This document shows positions 40,066-52,369 of a DNA stretch of 64,000 bases, piece by piece (position 1 is the first letter of the stretch; every line of letters starts with the position of its first letter). The translations under genes were made by a program, and so were the position numbers. The stretch is taken from contig MCFE01000035.1 of NCBI GenBank assembly GCA_002104905.1, positions 1-64,000 of the forward strand, in the 5' to 3' direction. The notes under the pieces were generated by a model. The model was not told the origin of the DNA. It was given only the letters and a program-made list of their open reading frames with translations, and did not search any database. This DNA is from Basidiobolus meristosporus CBS 931.73. Its lineage: Eukaryota > Basidiobolomycota > Basidiobolomycetes > Basidiobolales > Basidiobolaceae.

Positions 40066-43000
40066 CTAAATGTTCATACTGACTAGTCCTAATTTTGACC
40101 TAAGATATTCAAACTTGTCTCTAGCTAAAGATTTGGTAAACATGTCTGCAATCATTTCATCTGTAGGACAGTAAACTAAGCTAACCAAGTTATTCTCTAT
40201 AACTTCACATATGAAATGATGTCTAATATCTATGTGCTTGGTTCTAGCATGAAAAGTTGGATTTCTACCTAATTGTATACATCCTTGATTATCTTGAAAT
40301 AAAGTAATAGGTGTTTTTTGACATAGGCTTAAATCTGTAAAAAGTTTTCTTAGCCACATTGCTTCTTTTGTAGCTTCACAGGCTGCCATATACTCTGCCT
40401 CTGTGGTAGAAAGTGTTATGGTTGGTTGCTTTCTTGAATTCCATGAAATTGCTCCTTTACAGTAAAGAAAGGTGTATCCTGTGGTGGATCTTCTGTCTTC
40501 CAAATTTTGTCCCCAATCTGCATCAGAGTATCCTACAAGATCTTGTTCTGAATCCTTATAAGTGTTTCTTAAGCAGATATCAGCAGTTCCTTTTAGGTAT
40601 CTAAAAATCCGCTTAACTGCTGTAATATAGTCAGATACATTGTTCTGATTATGTTGGCTGACAACCCCCACTGAATATGAGATATTTGGACGTGTTCCAA
40701 GCATGCTATACATCAGACTGCTGATCATAGATTGATAAGGAAAGTCAGGGCTATCAGATGGCACCAAGCTCTCTTGATTTGGTTGAGTTTTGACCAAGTT
40801 AAGGTCTGTTTCCATTGGGGTAGCTGCCGGTTTACAGTCTTCCATTTGGTAGTTCTTTAGTATATCTTGAATATACTTGGATTGGCTTAGGGTGATAGTC
40901 TGGGTACTTCTGTTTATGGAGAACTTAATCCCTAAGTAGTAACTGAGTTGTCCTAGATTGGACATCTTGAACTCTTTGGATAGGCTGGATTTAGTCTCTT
41001 CCAATGTTTCTAGGTTGTTAGTAGCTATAATAAGATCATCCACGTATAGAGCTAATAGAGCTGGATTTGCTCTATCTGACTTATAGTATATACAATAGTC
41101 AGCATTACTGCTTTTGAAACTCAAAGATTCCAACTAAGAATCTATTTTGCAATTCAAGGCTCTTGGTGATTGTTTGAGACCATATAGTGACTTTTTAAGC
41201 TTGCAGACAAAATGGGGGTTATCTTGGTCAACAAACCCATCAGGCTGGTCCATATACACGTCCTCATCAATTTCTCCATTCAAAAATGCAGTTTTTACAT
41301 TCCTTTGATGAATAAAAAACTTATATTTTGCTGCAATAGCCAATACTAATCTGATGAAATTAAACTTGGCTACGGGTGCAAAGGTCTCAGTATAGTCAAG
41401 TCCTTTTGTTTGAGAGTATTCTTTGGCTACAAGTCTTGCTTTGTATCCTTCAATTGTGCCATCAGCCTTGTATTTTGTCTTGAAGGCCCATCTGCATCCA
41501 ATTAATTTTTGGTTGATTTGTAATTTGACTAAGTCCCAAGTTTGATTTTCCATCAGGGCCTGATATTCCTCAGTCATTGCAGATCTCCAAAACTTTGTCT
41601 GAGAGCTATTTAGGGCCTCTTTTACAGTCTGGGGCTCATCAATATGGACTGAATAGGCATAGGCTAAGTTTGTACCCTCATTGACATAGTAATTTGGGCT
41701 ATTTCTTCTCCGATTGGATCTCTGGGCATTTAATACCGGAATGATCACTTCCAGAATATTCCTGGGCACTGATTCTGGCTGAACCACGGTTGTAGAGTCT
41801 TCTGGAGTGAAAAGAATATCATTGTTTTGCTCTGATTCAATCCTGACAATTGGGGGACTTAAGATCAAATTTTTGTCATCATCTGATGTCAATTTTTGTG
41901 AAGATTTTGAATTTTCATCAGGCAACACATCCCTGGACTTGTTCAGCTTCTTTACTTAGGTATTGTAGAGTCTGTATGCTTTACTCTCATTGCAGTAGGT
42001 CAAAAATATGCATTTTACACTTTTTGGCTCAAATTTCAGCTGATTTCCAGCCAGTTTTTTGGCATATGCTGAACACCCAAATATTCTTAGATGTTCTGCA
42101 CTTGGTCTCTATCAATACCATGCTTCAAATGGAGTAGAATCACAAATTATTCTGTTATAACTCCTATTTTAAGGTATACAGCAGTGGCAACTGTTTCTGC
42201 CCAAAAATCATAGGATAATTTTTGATCATGGATCATAGGTCTTGCCATATCAATTATTGATTGGTTAGCTTGTTCTGCTACTCCATTTTGCTGTGGGGAG
42301 TATGGTACAGTAGTCTCTTGCTTTATCCCATGAATTTTGCAGAAGTAGATGAAGATTTTTGAGGTATATTCTCCACCGTTGTCAGAGCGTATTTTCTTGA
42401 TTTTTTCACCAGTCTCTCTCTCCACCATGGCTTTAAACTCCCTGAATTTAGACAGAGCTTCTTCATTTTTCTCCATGAAGTAGACCCATGTGTATCTTGT
42501 ATAATCATCAATAAAAGTGATCAAATACTTCATCCTGCCTAAGGATAAATTTTGCATAGGTCCACATAGATCTGAGTGAGTGAGATCTAATTTTTTCTTA
42601 GTTTTGATTAACCCAGAGCTCTTGAACGGTTGTCTGGCTTGTCTCTAATATGTGCAGGCTTCACAGTGTTCCAAATTAGCTGGGGGATCATTTTTCACTC
42701 CAGAAATTAACTGATCTTTAATCAATTTACGCAAATAATCAAAATTGATGTGTCCAAATCTCCTGTGCCAAAGCATTGGTATTCCTCATTTAAGTTACTT
42801 ATATTGGCTTCCAGATATGATGGAATATAAGTCAACTAGTATAGATTCTGATCTCTGATGCCCAAAGCACTATGGGCACCATTTGGATCAGTGATCCTGC
42901 ATCCAGAATTGCAAAACTGAAACTGAGTCCTTCTGCTGTGGCCTTGCTTACAGAGAGTAGGTTCTTGGCTATTTCTGGTACATAGAGTACTTCTTTAAAG

Positions 43001-43961
43001 GGCAGTGTATGGCTTCCTTCACTGCTTCTAAGGTTTAATTGAATAGTTCCTTCTCCCACTGCATCAAGTGTTCTATAGTCACCTATGAAAACCTTCTTAA
43101 TTGGAATTTCTTGATATTGGGTAAAAAGTTCTTTTTGGTGTATAAAGTGTTGAGATGCTCCAGAGTCAATATACCATGTCTGCAAATCCTTGTTTGTGGT
43201 CATATTTAGTGCAGATATGAATAGTCTATCTTCAGTTGTTTCAGCATTTCCATATTCAGGCTTCTTTTGCTAATTATCTTTCTTTTTGAGACACCGGTCT
43301 GATGTGTGTCCTTTCCTTTTGCAGTGGTTGCAAAATAGGTTGCTGTTGCCTTTGTAGGGTCTTGGGTACCTCCTTTGTTGGTTATTATTGCTTATTAAAG
43401 CATTTTCTTTTTCCTTCTAATTTGCGCTTGATTTTCTAAATTCTTCATCCAGGAGCCTTCCATATACGTTATTTAAGGTCAAGTCTTCAGATCTGGACTC
43501 TAGGGCCAATACAAGGCCCTGAAACTTGTCTGTCAGGCTATTCAGGATGGTAACTATCACATCCTCATCAGTAGTTGGTACGCCCACAGATTCCATCTCA
43601 TCTACCAGCAGTATAATTCTGTTAATCAGATTTTCATTTCTTCTCCTGGTAGCATCTTTGTAGTAAAGAATTTTTGTCTCAGATACACACACTTGGCAGC
43701 TGAACATGACTGGTAGGTGTCTTCTAATGCTTTCCAGGCATTCTTTGCTGTTTTTGCTCTTGAGCATTGAATTAGCAATTTGTCCTTGACATTAAGACAA
43801 ATGCAGTTAAAGGCACTTTGTTCTTTCTTCTGGTACTTTAAGGCTTCCTCTCCCACGTTTTTAGGAGGGCATTCTTCTCCCATGACAATATCCCAAAGGC
43901 CTCTTTCTTGTAGCTGCATCTTCATCTTCACCTTCCACACTTGGTAGTTAGATCCATCCAA
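40066..43961 (-). pseudogene. Copia copy 3 gag-pol, interrupted
   Basis: All domains are present in order on the minus strand: Gag core at 43961-43626, a frame slip, Gag remainder at 43767-43417 and the CCHC knuckle near 43330. Protease (DSGAS, 43203-42832) has a downstream frame slip but codes Ser, not stop, at the PR-IN junction. The integrase (42557-42147) has DDYTRYTWVYF and SDNGGEYTS. The reverse transcriptase is at 41928-41134, where a Tyr codon has become TAG, followed by the rest of the reverse transcriptase with YVDDLIIA and RNase H at 41133-40066. At least five lesions make it inactive. Confidence 0.87.
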
Positions 43962-44036
43962 CTTTTCAGCAGAGGGAAAGATTCAGTAATAGCAGTAGTA
44001 GACATTGCAGAGAGTGACAGCTTGGGGCTCATAACC

Positions 44037-44385
44037 TGTTGTAAGAGTCTTGGAGATATTGGAAGTGATTGGGAGGACAAGTAGATTATGTGGTTTTCAC
44101 TTAAAGATTTATTGAATGTAAAAGTAGTATTTATACTTTTACATGGTCTTGGCATTACAAACACGTAGAATAGGTTAAAGAAGGTCCCAAGAACATGTGT
44201 GCAATGTTTGGGGCTGTTTGGTCAACTTTGAGAATTTTCATGTTCTGGGTACCTGGTATTTTGGTGAAAATATTTTAAGTAAATCCTGACAAGGAATTTG
44301 GTCAATATTCTCTAGGATTTAAGGGTAATGATCTAAGTGACTAAGTTAGGTGAATATTTAGGTGGAATTACAAATTTTTACAACA
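44037..44385 (-). repeat. 5' LTR of Copia copy 3
   Basis: 349 bp, next to the primer-binding site; differs from the partner LTR at several positions. Confidence 0.88.
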
Positions 44386-46520
44386 GTGCCAACTCATCAC
44401 ATCCATGACGGACTTGAAGGAAATATTCTTGATGAGATTGGGTTATGGTAGTACCTGCAACTTGACTTGTCTTCTTATTTCCCCACACATCTGTTCCATA
44501 GGAAACTCCCAAAAGGTGAAGCAAGGCCCAATATTCTCCACACACTGTGAAAGACTGAGTAGAGAATGGAAACAGTAGTGGCAGAGATCTATGCATTCAG
44601 CTTTATGTTTGTAGTATAGCTGCTCAAATCCTATCACAAACTCCTCACACAACAGCTGTATATGCGTCAAGTTGGCATTGGTGATCTGCTTCTGGATAAA
44701 TATTCCTATAATGTCCACATATGACTCCCAATGCTTCCAATGTACTCTTGGTATGAATGGCTTCAGAACACCACTTGAATAAATAAATATCCAGTTCATC
44801 CAGTCTTTGAATTTGTATTGTTGCATATGCGTATGAATATTAATTGGGGCACATGAGAAGTACTTAGGGTAGAGGATACACTGTAACATCTTGCCAATTC
44901 TTTCAAATTTCCCTGGCATCTTGAAGGGCTCATTTAGCTTGCAATGTCCCATGTACAACTTGGTCATCAGTATAGGGATATTGTTGAAAAGCAAATGCAT
45001 TGCTCCCAGTGGAAAGCTTTTGCTCCAACAGATACCCTCTATCTTAAGTATCTATGGTATCCCATTGATTCCATACTCTGGCCAATGACTTATAGCTTGC
45101 CAACTTTGCTGCAATTGCATGCTTACTTCTGTATGTTCTCTCTGTGGAAAGATGATGTTCTCAGTGCTGGTGGTTGGATTATAATAATGTGTGTGAGTTA
45201 TGGTGTAAATCCCCGGGATCTCACACATTTGACAACACTGCCATCTATTGTGCCCGGAAAAACCTGCTATCTTGCAGATGGCTGGGGTGTCTCCAATGCA
45301 TATAATAATATGCACTTTTACATGATGGCCATATACTGCTATCCTACTGGAAACCATACAAAATGTATCCAGCAAAGGATACAGGTAGCTATGCAGGTTA
45401 GACGGTGGTTTGGGCCCAGATACCAGACAGACTACCATCAAATTATTGCTCTGATACTGTAAGATGGGTGGCAGATTCAGATTGATGAGAATCAGTGGCC
45501 AGCAGGATTTGCTGGTAGAGTACTTGTTTAGTGAGAATCCATCAAGTGTTAGAGCCAAAACATGATCATAAATACCTTCAAAGTATCCCTTGCTTCTTAG
45601 CTGTTTGTAATCTTTGCCATCAAATATATTGGATATATTTGCGCTTGATTGATACTGAGTGCAGTACTGTATAGCTTTGCAATATTTGTTGGACTGCATC
45701 AGCTTCCTCAGATGGGGTATGACCAGAATATATCTGGAGTGTGAACAATGTTTTCCCTCACTGGTGGTGAATTCCTGACAATTTGGACATATTGCAATAG
45801 TAGCATTTTTGGATGTGAATGCAATGCAATTGTTAACACATGCAGGAATCAGGACAGTTTCTGGATCATATGTTGCCAGCCATATGACAGTTGTCCACTT
45901 GTACCCTGTACATGGTAAGTTGCATCTTGGTTTTATTTTTGCAAGAAGTAGTAATAAATCCTCAAAGCCCCATTACTGATATTAGTGGAAACACACCACT
46001 TCTCTAGCCACAACATTATATCATTCACCTGTAGATGGATTACTGGGCTCACTTGGCTTCATAAAGTATCCTTGGCACTTGTTTCAATGGGTGTTGTCTC
46101 ATTGCATATAGGGATTTGACCAGGCTCAAATGCGGTACTGTTGTTAGGGGATATAGGCTCAAAATCCATCAGTGAACCTTCTTTGTCAGAGCTATCACTT
46201 GGTGTGCCATATTCAGAAGGCTGAGGTGAGCCTAAAGACATCTCAAACTCACCTGACTCAGTTTGCGCAAGGTGACAAAGACAGACAGTTGCCAATATAG
46301 AAGTATCAACTGGCCAACAAGATAATGTTGGTACAGTAGTGACTGATGAATGGTCAGATATGACTTAGGTGGCAAAACACTGGCCATGATCTTTGTTATA
46401 CTTCCTATGCTGTCTTTGTGCTTCATGGCTGAGAGGCTTGCCACCATAACCACATGGTCTTTTTTCTCTTCTCTTACGGTGTTGAGTCAAAGTAGTCTTG
46501 TCCATGGGGCAAACAGCTTG
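44386..46520 (-). pseudogene. Tnp2 transposase, N-terminal and central part
   Basis: Minus-strand reading in pieces at 46453-46059, 45960-45700, 45699-45052 and 45000-44386. Order: an acidic Ser/Pro-rich leader; a zinc-binding motif (CVNNCIAFTS, then CPNCQEFTTSEGKHC); the catalytic-region block LALTLDGFSLNKYS, SCWPLILINLNLPP, SGPKPPSNLHSYLYPLLD and the AICKIAGFSGHN...CQMCEIPGI zinc segment; and the C-terminal CHYCFHSLLSLSQC, CFTFWEFPMEQMCGEI. These are signature blocks of Tnp2 (EnSpm/CACTA) transposases common in fungal genomes. Several frameshifts and stops are present, and a Copia element interrupts the gene at 44385. Confidence 0.75.
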
Positions 46521-46727
46521 ACCTTCAACAGGGTAACACTATTGTATCACTTTTTAGTCAATACTCATGTGAACTTAAGACAGTCTTGTATTTGAGACAT
46601 TGCAGCTATATGAATGTAAGATTCAATGATGACCTGCCATAATAAGCATTATAAATACAGTTGTGGGACCACATACACATGTATATGTAGCACTACTTCC
46701 CCTTTTGTGTGACTCACTTCCATATAT
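46521..46727. other. Divergent promoter region of the Tnp2 element
   Basis: Roughly 200 bases between the 5' ends of the oppositely oriented transposase and second ORF. Confidence 0.4.
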
Positions 46728-48690
46728 ATGGTGCCAAAAAATAAAGCAAAGTTGTCTGGTTCTCAACCAAATCCCACTGCTGAGGGCAACAGAAGAACAG
46801 TTGGACAACAGCTTGCTTTGACATTCAGTGCAACAAGCAGGGCTACATTCAAAAAAGGCCCTATGGACAGTGTGCCCATTGAAGGTAATAATGCGGACTT
46901 CTCAGGCTCTCAGTCAAGTAGGCAATTGAGAGCCTCTGTTGAGCCACAAGTTGACTGTTATGCTCAGGCAGATGAGATTGTAGCAAATGCAGTACCCTCA
47001 GTTGAAGATCAGCAAGTGGCCATGATAACATCACCACCACCCATATTAGCAAGTATGTTGTCAGCTCATACCAAATCATTAATGACACAATTAGGTGCAG
47101 TAGCTGATAGGATAGATGCAATGACCCAGAGAAACCAGGAAATAGTCCAGAAACAGGATGTGTAGATAATACATGTAGGGTAATCAATATCCCAGGTAGA
47201 GAAAGCATTATCTTTGCTGCAAAGAAGGAACCCAAGTAGCTCAATGTCACAGCCAAGAATTGAGCCATTTCCCAATGTAACAGCAGAGGAGCACCATACA
47301 GTCCTTGAAGCACAACAACAGTGCCTAAAGATAAAGCCCACAGAAGAACCTATCTCAGCATGGGAGGGAGACAATGTGGTGTTTATACCAAAGCCTAAAA
47401 ATCAAAAGACATTGAATATCTGTGAAGTCTTTGAGTGCAATAATGAGGAGTGGGATAATATAAAAGAGGCTGTCAGAAGTCTGGCACTTAATCACCTCAA
47501 GGCCAGCGTACCATGGGACCATCAGGAGCTCAAGGCCAAGCAGAATGGACTTGACATGTTCCATGAGCATTATCCTGGATTCAATTGGGCAAATGGATTT
47601 TGGGCCAGCATTGGTATGCTAAGAAAGTATCTTAAGAGTAGCAGAAACTATTAGAGGCAGAAGAACAAGGGTGCCATGGCTAAAAACCAGTGGCTTCCTC
47701 AAGAGCCCATGACAAGCATGGCCAAAAGCTCCAGACAAGCATCAAAGAGTTGTCAGGTAGCTGGAAGAGTCCAATTAGGGACAAGCAGGCAGACATGGAT
47801 GCACCAGCACAACATCTATCAAGGAAAAAGCATAGAACCACTCAAGAAGCACCCAGTCAAAGTAGCAGTGAGGGACCTGGAAGTGATAAAAACCAGCTGC
47901 TTTTACAGGAGCCCTTTGCAACTATGGTTGAGTGCTCAAAACCAGTGGAAAAGAAACATCAGGTTGCCAGAAGAGTGCCAGCAAGGGACAAGTGGGCCAA
48001 AACAGATGCATCAGAGCCAAATTTATCCAGGAGAAAATGTAGTTCTTTACAAGAAGCACTCAGACAAAGTAGCAGTGAAAGACCTGGCAGTGATAAAGGA
48101 AAAGGTAACAGGAAAAATGTCTACCCAAGCCTGAGACTGGGAGGCATGCAAAAAAAACTGTGGTTGTTGCCAATCAACGCTGTAAGCCAGGAACAAACTG
48201 AACCCCATCATAGCCAAGAAGATTACCAACAAGAAAACAGCTGTTTTCATATGTGTTGGAAGCGTAGCCAGTTGAGCTACACTCCAGCAAGGTAAATGAG
48301 CTTGCTGAAAAAGACAACTTGTCTACCACAGCTGCCACAGCCTACACATCCTCCATTGTTGACAGAGTGGAGATCCCACTGACAGATAAGGCTACAATGT
48401 CAAAAGCTTGAAAGACTGTCACAATGCCTTCAGCGGTGTGTTGGAACATTAATAGGCACACCAAGAGGTTGCAGCACTGCTTCAAGAGCAGTGCTTAAGA
48501 AAACACACTGGAATATTGCAAGGATTTACTGCAAAGACTGGCAGATGAGGAGCTGGACTGTGCAGTGCTGGCTGAAGACCAGGACATGTGGGAACCAGTG
48601 AATGAACAGTGGCAGAAAGCTGTTGGGTTCCCACCAATGTTGTGGAACCAGAGCGTTACAGCAGAAATACTTATTGAGTGGTGGATATAA
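46728..48690 (+). pseudogene. Second ORF of the Tnp2 element (unknown, repeat-containing)
   Basis: Reads in pieces: 46728-47165, 47214-47654, 47690-48295 and about 48421-48690. The first part is Ser/Gln-rich (KNKAKLSGSQPNPTAEGNRR). The second holds NICEVFECNNEEWDNIKEAV and GFNWANGFWASIGML. The third has two imperfect ~60-residue repeats built on RDKQADMDAP, LSRRKCSS and QSSSEGPGSDK. The end has YCKDLLQRLADEELDCAVL and DMWEPVNEQWQKAVGFPP. I do not recognise the family. By position and divergence from the transposase it could be the DNA-binding partner (TnpA-like) of the element. Related pieces occur on the minus strand at 49136-50350 and 62165-62935. Confidence 0.55.
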
Positions 48691-49135
48691 ATGGTGTTAC
48701 TTGTTGAGTGTGGGGTTGCGCTAAATGTTAGTGTAGGGTACAGAGACTTGTATAGATCAATACAATTAGCAATTGAGGTACAACCAAAGTTTCAACAGAA
48801 ATAAATCAATTTGTATGCATGAAAAGTAAGAGAAACAGTTGAGTCAGGAAGTAAGGAGTGTGAAAAAGAGGCAATAGCCAATCAATTTACATAAATGTAG
48901 GAGGCAATAGAGTGTCCAGGATCAAAAAATGGGCAAATTAGCAGGGAACCAATCAAAAACCACTTATACATTGTTGTGATGAAAAATTTTGACTAAGTTT
49001 TTTGTGAAATATGGGGTGCAATTATTTTTCAATGGTCTCTGGATGGTGTCCTAAGAAGATCAGTACCTCTTAGTCATGGGACTTTAACTTTGTGACAGCC
49101 TTTTGACAGGATGATCTCATTAATTTTTCATAGGG
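48418..49135 (-). repeat. Right terminal inverted repeat of the Tnp2 element
   Basis: Reverse complement of 37912-38632; the outer end on the minus strand is CCCTATGAAAAATTAATGAG. Confidence 0.75.
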
Positions 49136-50350
49136 TGTTGTTGCTTTGTCTGTCAGTGGGATCTCCACTCTATCAACAATGGAGGATGTGGAGGCTGTGG
49201 TAGACCAACTGCCATTTGCTGGAAACCCATCTACCTCACTGGAGTATAGCTCAACTGGGTGCACTTCCAGCTCTTGTGATAACAGTTGTTTTCTTGCTAA
49301 TAATTCTTCTTGGCTATGATGGAATTCAATCTATTCTGGGCTTACAGCCTTAATTAGCAAGAACAGCAGCTTTTTTCTTATGCTTCCCTGTCTCTAGCTT
49401 GGGTAGACTTTTTTCCCTTTACATTTGTCATCATCACTACCAGGTCTTTCACTACTACTTTGTCTGAGTGCTTCTTCAGTTGATCTACATTTTCACTTTG
49501 CTAAATGCTGCTGTGATACATCTGTTCTGGCCTGCTTGTCCCTTGCTGGCATGCTGCAGGCAACCTGACTCTTCTTCCCAGGTTGTTTTGAGCTCTCAGC
49601 CCTAGTTGTGATGGGCTCCTGAGGTAAATGATGATTTTAACTCTGCCAGGTCCTTCACTGCAACTTTGACTGCGGGCTTCTTGAGCAGAACTACATTTTT
49701 TCCTTGTTAAATGTTGTGCTGGTGAATCCATGTCAGCCTGCTTATCCATTATTGGCACTCTTCCAGCCAACTGATATCTTTTTGCACTTGTTTGGAGCTT
49801 TTGGCTGTGCTTGTAACAGATCCTTGAGGAAGCTGCTGATTTTTTGCCATTACGCCCTAGTTCTTCTGCCTGTGATAGTTTCTGCTATTCTTGAAATGCC
49901 TTCTTAGCAAACCAATGCTGGCCCAAAATCTGTTTGCTTTTTTGAGTCCAAGACAATACTCATGGAGCAAGTCAAGCATATTCTGATTGGAGTTCCCAGT
50001 GTACTCATGATGTGCCAGCCTTAAGGTGTTGGCATTCTAGAATTTTAATGGCCTCTTAAATATTAGCCTGCTCTTCATCATTGCACTCAGTGGCTTTACA
50101 GATCTTTAATGTCTTTTGATTTTTAGGCTTTGGTTTATACATTGAAGCTTCTCCCTCCCATGCTGTGAAAGTTTTTTTGGTGGGCTTTATCTTTGGGCAC
50201 TGTTGTTGTGCTTCAATGACTGTATGGTGCTCCCCTGCTATTACATTGGTAAATGACTCAATTCTTGGCTGTGACTTTGAACTACTGAAGTTTTTTTTTG
50301 CAGCAACAAGGCTGCTTTGTCTACCTGGGATACTGACTACTCTTCATGTA
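49136..50350 (-). pseudogene. Fragment of a second copy of the Tnp2-element ORF
   Basis: Minus-strand sequence matching 47180-48395: SRIESFTNV, KPKNQKTLKICKA, WASIGLLRRHFKNSRNY, three repeats with PIMDKQADMDSP and LTRKKCSSAQEA, and the closing TASTSSIVDRVEIPLTDK. The match stops exactly where the right end of the other element begins, so the two copies form a large imperfect palindrome around 49.1 kb. Confidence 0.65.
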
Positions 50351-50984
50351 TGATCTGCAGAGCATATCAAAGCCACAACAATGCCATGCAACCCTTAGCA
50401 AAACACTGCCCAAACACTTTTTTTGTTTCATATTTGGTATTTATGCTGGTTACTAGGTTTTCCTTAATGATATAGATATGGATTAGGCATGTAGCATATC
50501 CATGGTTTGTTGGATCCCCTAGAGTATTCAGTAACCTCCTGTTATCAGAACTTTCTACTTTGGGATGTTTTATCCATTCAGATCTGGCATAACTTTCCAC
50601 AGGCTTGATCAAATAGGATCAAATAAACTCCTTTAAAAAGCCTTTCTCTTAAAATCTTGGTTGCAGATATCATAACTGCATTAAAGCCCATAGCTAGAAG
50701 CTGCAAGTTGGTTGATATGATCATAATTGCAAGATCAACATCCAATCATTGTTAATAAGTATGATCTGCAATCACTATATGCCTAGTGATATATGTACCA
50801 GTATGGTGCAATTTGATCAAGATCTCCAGTGGCACTTTTCTTGATTGCAGTAGAAATTCTGTGTTGAGATATATATGGATGTATCTCTTCACACTGTCTC
50901 TGATACTTGAGGTAAACATATAGCTTATCTAACAAGTATATCACAGAGCCTCAGGATCATAGGTACTAGTAATAGTACCACTAA
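50351..50984. other. AT-rich stretch, nothing recognised
   Basis: Short frames only; no family resemblance. Confidence 0.4.
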
Positions 50985-51490
50985 CCCTATGAAACATTTT
51001 TGTGATGATCCCATCAAAAGGCCATCACAAATTCCAAGTCCTGTAACTAGAAGGTACTAATCACCCCAGGACATTGTACAAAGACTGTCCAAAAATAATT
51101 GCACCCCAGATTTCACAAAAACTTAGTGAAGAATCTTCATCACAACAATACAAAAGTAGCTTTTGATTGGTTCCCTGCCAATTTTCTTACTCTCTGATCC
51201 CAGACACTCTATCACCCCCTTTGTTTGCATGCATTGATTGGCTATTGCCTCTTTTTCCACATCTTACTTCCTGACTCAACCATTGCTGTTACTTATCATG
51301 CATACAAACTGACTTATATCTGTGGAAACTTCAGTTGCACCTCATTTGCCACCTATATTGATCTATACAAGTCCATATACCCTACAATAATATAATAGTA
51401 TTATATTGATCTATTCAAGTCCATTTACCCTACAATAATATTAAGCTTAGCCCTACACTCTGAAGCAACTCCATTAAAATCCAGCACTCC
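50985..51490 (+). repeat. Terminal region of another Tnp2-family element
   Basis: Begins CCCTATGAAACATTTTTG and follows 37912-38430 closely (GATGATCCCATCAAAAGG, CACCCCAGATTTCACAAAAAC, GCATTGATTGGCTATTGCC). The match ends near 51490 without the internal genes. A local duplication of about 40 bp (TATTGATCTAT.CAAGTCCAT) is present at about 51357-51430. Confidence 0.7.
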
Positions 51491-52008
51491 ATTGGTATAG
51501 GATGGAGTTACTGGTAATTTACTCAGTCCTGCTTATATGGCCTGGAATAGTGCTTTTATTGCTGTAGATACTCTTTTTAATGCTCTAAACACATTTCTCT
51601 CAGTGAATATCTTCTTGTATGCATATACTGTGCCTTAATAAGTATCATGACAGTTTTACCTAATCTGCTGCTTTCTCCTATATATGGCTTTCCTCTGTAT
51701 GTCCTGCCAATATGTTGAATCTCATTAGATATCCAAATGTATGCACTACTCCTACTCTGAAATGATTAAATATCTCATTGTGTTGCTTCTTTGGCCTTAA
51801 AGGCACATCTTTTCTTGGCTTTCTATGAGCTGTTGTACATCCTAATCTCTGTCAATCCTCTTCAATATATGCCAAGTCTGCCATACATTTCTCCCCACTA
51901 CTGAACTCTTGATGTTTCTATACCCAGAGTGCTTTGTCATGCTTAGTTCCAGCAAGTGTTCCACTAAGCTAGATGATGTAATTGTCAATGTCAGACAGTG
52001 CTTGAAAC
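51491..52008. other. Left flank of Copia copy 4; repeat fragment
   Basis: No gene recognised. The last 30 bases (GTCAATGTCAGACAGTGCTTGAAAC) match 61576-61600 and are separated by the Copia insertion from their continuation at 57825. Confidence 0.5.
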
Positions 52009-52358
52009 TGTTGTACAAGTCTTGAAGTAACTGTAAGTGATTGGGAGGAAAAGTTGATTATGTTGTTTTCACTTAATGATTCATTGAATGTAAAAGCAAT
52101 ATATATACTTTGGCATGGCCTTGGCATCACAGGCCTGTGAAATAAGGTCAGCAAGATCCCAACAACATGTGTGCAAAGTTTACGGCTGTTTGGCAAACTT
52201 TGTGAATATTCATGTTCTGAGTACCTGATATTTTGGTGAAAAAATTGCAAGTAAATCCCAACAAGGAATTTGGTCAGTAATCTCAAGAATTTGTAGATAA
52301 AGATCTAAGTGACTAAGTAAGATAAATATTTTGGTGAAATTCCAAACTTTTACAATGC
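52009..52358 (-). repeat. 3' LTR of Copia copy 4
   Basis: About 350 bp, diverged from the young LTRs; the inner end is mutated from ACAACA to ACAATG. Confidence 0.8.
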
Positions 52359-52369
52359 TCCCACTCAGC

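Larger units (their letters stand above)
39706..44385 (-). mobile_element. Copia element (copy 3), minus strand
   Basis: 4680 bp. LTRs are 39706-40054 and 44037-44385, with a primer-binding site GGTTATGAGCCCC (reverse complement at 44024-44036) and a purine tract by the other LTR. Flanks are GTACC and GTGCC, a target duplication with one change. It inserted into the Tnp2 transposase gene. Same family as copies 0 and 1, but older than copy 1. Confidence 0.9.
37912..49135. mobile_element. Tnp2-type (CACTA/EnSpm-like) DNA transposon split by a Copia insertion
   Basis: Bounded by an inverted pair of about 0.7 kb (37912-38632 and 48418-49135) with outer ends CCCCATGAGAAATAATT and, in reverse complement, CCCTATGAAAAATTAA. 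Inside are a minus-strand Tnp2 transposase and a divergent plus-strand second ORF, as in plant CACTA elements. The 4.68-kb Copia element at 39706-44385 sits inside the transposase, leaving about 6.5 kb of transposon. No clear target duplication is seen, and the ends are not CACTA. Confidence 0.6.
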
